The notes beneath the pieces are model-generated. The model worked only from the letters and a program-made list of their open reading frames with translations. It ran no database searches and was not told where the DNA came from. DNA of 26,486 bases from DATJFH01 sp035495815 (GTDB taxonomy: Bacteria; Acidobacteriota; Terriglobia; Bryobacterales; Bryobacteraceae): assembly GCA_035495815.1 (NCBI GenBank), contig DATJFH010000338.1, forward strand, positions 1 through 26,486, read 5' to 3'. Both the position numbers and the translations under genes were made by a program. Positions 24,536 to 26,486 of the stretch are shown here, in pieces (the first letter of the stretch is position 1; each line of letters opens with the position of its first letter).

Positions 24536-25137
24536 GGCTGTATTGCGCCACCAGCAATCCCGGCAAGTTGCGCGAGTTCCGCCTGGCAGCGGGCGGCGGC
24601 TGGGAATTCGTCCCGCTGGCCGGCGCGCAACCCTGCGAGGAGACCGGCGAAACTTTCGAAGACAACGCGATCCAAAAGGCGGTTTACTACAGCCGCCACG
24701 CGCCCGGCCTGCTGTTCGCCGAGGATTCGGGCCTCGAGGTGGGTGCGCTGGGTGGATCCCCCGGCGTCCGGTCGGCGCGGTTCGCGGGAGAAGGCGCCGG
24801 CGATGAGGCCAACAACCGGCTGCTGATCGAGCGCCTGCGCGGAGCGACGAACCGGGCGGCGCGGTATGTCTGCGTGATCGCGCTGGCGCGGGAGGGGAAG
24901 CCGCTGCGGACCTTCCGGGGCGAGGTGGAGGGGCAGATCACGGACGAACCGCGGGGCGCGAATGGATTTGGATACGATCCCTACTTCTTCTATCCTCCCT
25001 TCGGGATCACGTTCGCGGAGGCCGCCCCGGACCGCAAGCTGGAGGTCAGTCATCGGGGCCGGGCGCTGAGGCAGATGTTTGCCTGGCTGAAGGAATCGCG
25101 CGGCGATTCGCAATCTCCGCCAACCGGCCGAACATAG
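24532..25137 (+). CDS. rdgB: XTP/dITP pyrophosphatase (RdgB/HAM1)
   Basis: RdgB removes deaminated purine triphosphates (dITP, XTP) by hydrolysis to the monophosphate, preventing their use in DNA. The 201-residue protein has ATSNPGKLREF (phosphate binding), TGETFEDNAIQKA, LFAEDSGLEVGALGGSPG with the catalytic Asp, GANGFGYDPYFF and, at the end, SHRGRALRQM, the complete set of family motifs. The start overlaps the rph stop by 4 bases. The last 30 or so codons overlap in antisense with the convergent shikimate-dehydrogenase-like gene. The residues after FAWLKE (SRGDSQSPPTGRT) are an extra tail beyond the usual end. Confidence 0.96.
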   Translation: MRLYCATSNPGKLREFRLAAGGGWEFVPLAGAQPCEETGETFEDNAIQKAVYYSRHAPGLLFAEDSGLEVGALGGSPGVRSARFAGEGAGDEANNRLLIERLRGATNRAARYVCVIALAREGKPLRTFRGEVEGQITDEPRGANGFGYDPYFFYPPFGITFAEAAPDRKLEVSHRGRALRQMFAWLKESRGDSQSPPTGRT

Positions 25138-26011
25138 CATCGTCGATGCGGCAGCCCAGCACGCGGCCGATCACCTGCGTCCAGCCGTGCAGGAAATATT
25201 GCCAGCCGTCTTCGACCTGCAGTGCCCGCGACTCCCGCTGCGATTGGGCGAGCTTGAGGAAGTCGAGCGCGCCCCGGTAATTCAGTTCCCAGGCCACGCC
25301 GCGCTGAGGGAACCTGGCCGCCGCAGTCAGCGGACAACCCGGAAGGTCCTTCCCCATCCCGGTAGCGTTCACCACGACCGAGCCTGGAGTCAGGCGGGCC
25401 ATGAGTTGGTCATTCTGTTCCGCGCTGTCGTTGCAATGCCACTCGAATTCGATTGCGTCGTTAAAGCCGGCCGCCAAAGCGCGCAGGCTGTCGAGCCGCC
25501 GCGGAGAACGATTGACCAGAATCATGCGCCGCGGGCGGTCCCCCGGGCTGCGCTTGCGCGCCAGGTGCAACAGGATCGCGGCCGCCGCTCCACCCGCGCC
25601 CAGGCACAGGAACTCGCCGCCCGTCCGGCCAAAATAATCCGGCCCGAGAATGGCGTCCAGGCTGAGGCCGGCGCATAGAGGATCCGTCGCATGGCCTTCG
25701 AGCGCGGACCCGTTCTTCGAAAGACACGAGACTTCGCCGCACAGCGTTGCGTCCTGATCGAGGTAATCGAACATATCCCGGGCCGCTTCGAGGAGGTGGA
25801 TCTTATGAGTAGTCACCAGCCCGCCGAGCGCCGTCGGATCGTTCTTGATCCGCAAGACGGCCGCGCGGTAGTTTCCGGGATCGTCGTGGAGCTTCAGGTC
25901 AGCGCCCCGAATTCGGACGTCGGGTCTGCCGAGCTCTTCCATCCACAGCGGGAACAGCTTCATGATCGAGGACTGGGCAGTGGTCACGCCGATGAAGAAG
26001 AAGTCCGGCAT
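25046..26011 (-). CDS. Shikimate-dehydrogenase-like oxidoreductase (atypical AroE)
   Basis: The 321-residue protein has an N-terminal substrate domain (FFFIGVTTAQSSIMKLF) and a Rossmann domain with LCLGAGGAAAAILLHLAR at 136-152 for NAD(P). Lys70 in GLVTTHK and Asp110 in GHATDPLCAG occupy the places of the catalytic Lys and Asp of shikimate dehydrogenase. The canonical HSxSPxxHN is changed to AQSSIMKLF, and the expected Asn (GxNT type) is replaced by GEVSCL with Ser95. So the substrate may be shikimate, quinate or something else. The length is about 40 residues above usual AroE. The start is fixed by the family and a -10 box (26023-26018) 6 bases upstream. The 3' end overlaps rdgB by 92 bases. 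Confidence 0.8.
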   Translation of the reverse strand: MPDFFFIGVTTAQSSIMKLFPLWMEELGRPDVRIRGADLKLHDDPGNYRAAVLRIKNDPTALGGLVTTHKIHLLEAARDMFDYLDQDATLCGEVSCLSKNGSALEGHATDPLCAGLSLDAILGPDYFGRTGGEFLCLGAGGAAAAILLHLARKRSPGDRPRRMILVNRSPRRLDSLRALAAGFNDAIEFEWHCNDSAEQNDQLMARLTPGSVVVNATGMGKDLPGCPLTAAARFPQRGVAWELNYRGALDFLKLAQSQRESRALQVEDGWQYFLHGWTQVIGRVLGCRIDDAMFGRLAEIANRRAIPSARQTSASAPGPDD

Positions 26012-26393
26012 GACTATATTCTAGTCGGGGGCGCCGACGCGGCATAGGAAATGCCGGACCGGCGCTCGACCGCGATTGCCCGGCCGATTCCTGCTGTTTC
26101 CATACTCACGTACCTCGATCCCTTGCGCTCCGGGCTTCGGTAGCTCAGCAGGTGTCAACTCGCGGAAGCCGGGCATGAGCGCGCCGTGTTCTATCTGAAT
26201 CAAAAATCAGTAGCCGTCCTGGCCTGAAGCCAGCAAGGATGCGCATGTCTCGAGGAGCGCCACCTCCTCTCGTCCACAGAGGGCCAGGCGCGCGGACAAG
26301 CATAGCGAGGTCATTGCAGCACTGCAGCGCAGCCGTGAAAATAAACCGCAACGAGGAGACGGCAATCCCGCGTCTTATCGATTCGAGGCTGAG
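26012..26393 (+). other. 382-base intergenic region without a supported gene
   Basis: The two short minus-strand frames here (26021-26203 and 26145-26405) have no recognisable protein character. No tRNA, repeat or strong terminator is seen; CTGGC/GCCAG near 26223-26237 makes only a 5-bp hairpin. It presumably holds the upstream regions of the two divergent flanking genes. Confidence 0.5.
26018..26023 (-). promoter_or_regulatory. -10 box of the shikimate-dehydrogenase-like gene
   Basis: TAGAAT on the minus strand (5 of 6 consensus bases) ends exactly 6 bases before the ATG, so transcription would start on or next to the A of the start codon. No -35 box or ribosome site is visible. Confidence 0.38.
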
Positions 26394-26486
26394 ATGAAAA
26401 AACAAATGTGCGACGAGCCGCGGCGTCGGTTTGTGTTGGCGGCTATGGCGTGTGTCGCCGCCCCGGCCGGGTTGCTGCGCGGCCGC
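26394..26486 (+). CDS. Start of an exported protein with a Tat-like signal (cut by the window end)
   Basis: ATG at 26394 has GAGG 5 bases upstream, a proper ribosome site. The first 31 residues are MKKQMCDEPRRRFVLAAMAC and then VAAPAGLLRGR. The arginines followed by a hydrophobic stretch resemble a twin-arginine or Sec signal peptide. The frame is still open at base 26486. The mature protein lies outside the window, so no function can be given. Confidence 0.6.
   Translation, partial: MKKQMCDEPRRRFVLAAMACVAAPAGLLRGR

Noticed and set aside
26145..26405. 86-residue minus-strand frame near the right edge
   Set aside because: No recognisable fold, no good ribosome site, and it covers the start of the plus-strand gene at 26394, which has one.
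1..26486. CRISPR array, rRNA, insertion sequence or riboswitch
   Set aside because: No regularly spaced repeats, rRNA signature, transposase or known riboswitch core was seen by eye on either strand; a covariance-model scan would be needed to exclude unusual RNAs.

Overview
The window looks like a GC-rich chromosomal segment from an Acidobacteriota bacterium, probably of the Solibacter/Bryobacter kind. I infer this from the gene set, the long Pro-rich SecG tail, the Tat-tagged TIM-barrel protein and the style of the envelope genes; no marker gene proves it. The content is mostly housekeeping: protein export, DNA ligation and repair, coenzyme A synthesis, nucleotide metabolism, lipid A export and tRNA maturation. 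There is no CRISPR array, insertion sequence or rRNA. The only mobile-element trace is an integrase tail at the left edge, abutting a tRNA-Leu gene.

Layout from left to right: (1) 1-811: the 3' end of a tyrosine recombinase, then on the minus strand tRNA-Leu(GAG) behind secG. (2) 914-3164: a two-gene plus-strand unit for an exported amidohydrolase and a Tat-tagged sugar-isomerase-like TIM barrel. (3) 3189-6120: a diacylglycerol-kinase-family gene (minus) divergent from ligA (plus). (4) 6338-13036: an eight-gene minus-strand run of Trm112-like protein, GT9 glycosyltransferase, msbA, yicC, gmk, rpoZ, coaBC and a family 4 uracil-DNA glycosylase. The genes overlap or lie 1-22 bases apart, and the run ends at a strong hairpin-plus-U-run terminator at 6129-6186. 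(5) 13233-15341: a formylglycine-enzyme-fold protein (minus) divergent from xseA (plus). (6) 15363-21753: a five-gene minus-strand membrane operon of lipoprotein, TgpA-type transglutaminase, DUF2339 giant membrane protein, DUF3999 exported protein and a small PH-like membrane protein. (7) 21792-25137: a plus-strand unit of a divergent phosphoglucose-isomerase-like protein, a 48-residue membrane protein, rph and rdgB. (8) 25046-26011: a shikimate-dehydrogenase-like gene (minus) whose 3' end overlaps rdgB by 92 bases. (9) 26394 to the end: the start of an exported protein.

Two things stand out. First, most first genes of transcription units have a -10-like hexamer only 6-12 bases before the start codon and no Shine-Dalgarno, so the mRNAs would be leaderless or nearly so, while genes inside operons overlap or carry normal ribosome sites. 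Second, the membrane operon (6) joins four poorly characterised envelope families with a transglutaminase. It is the best candidate here for an undescribed system, although DUF2339/DUF3999 neighbours and TgpA enzymes are known separately.
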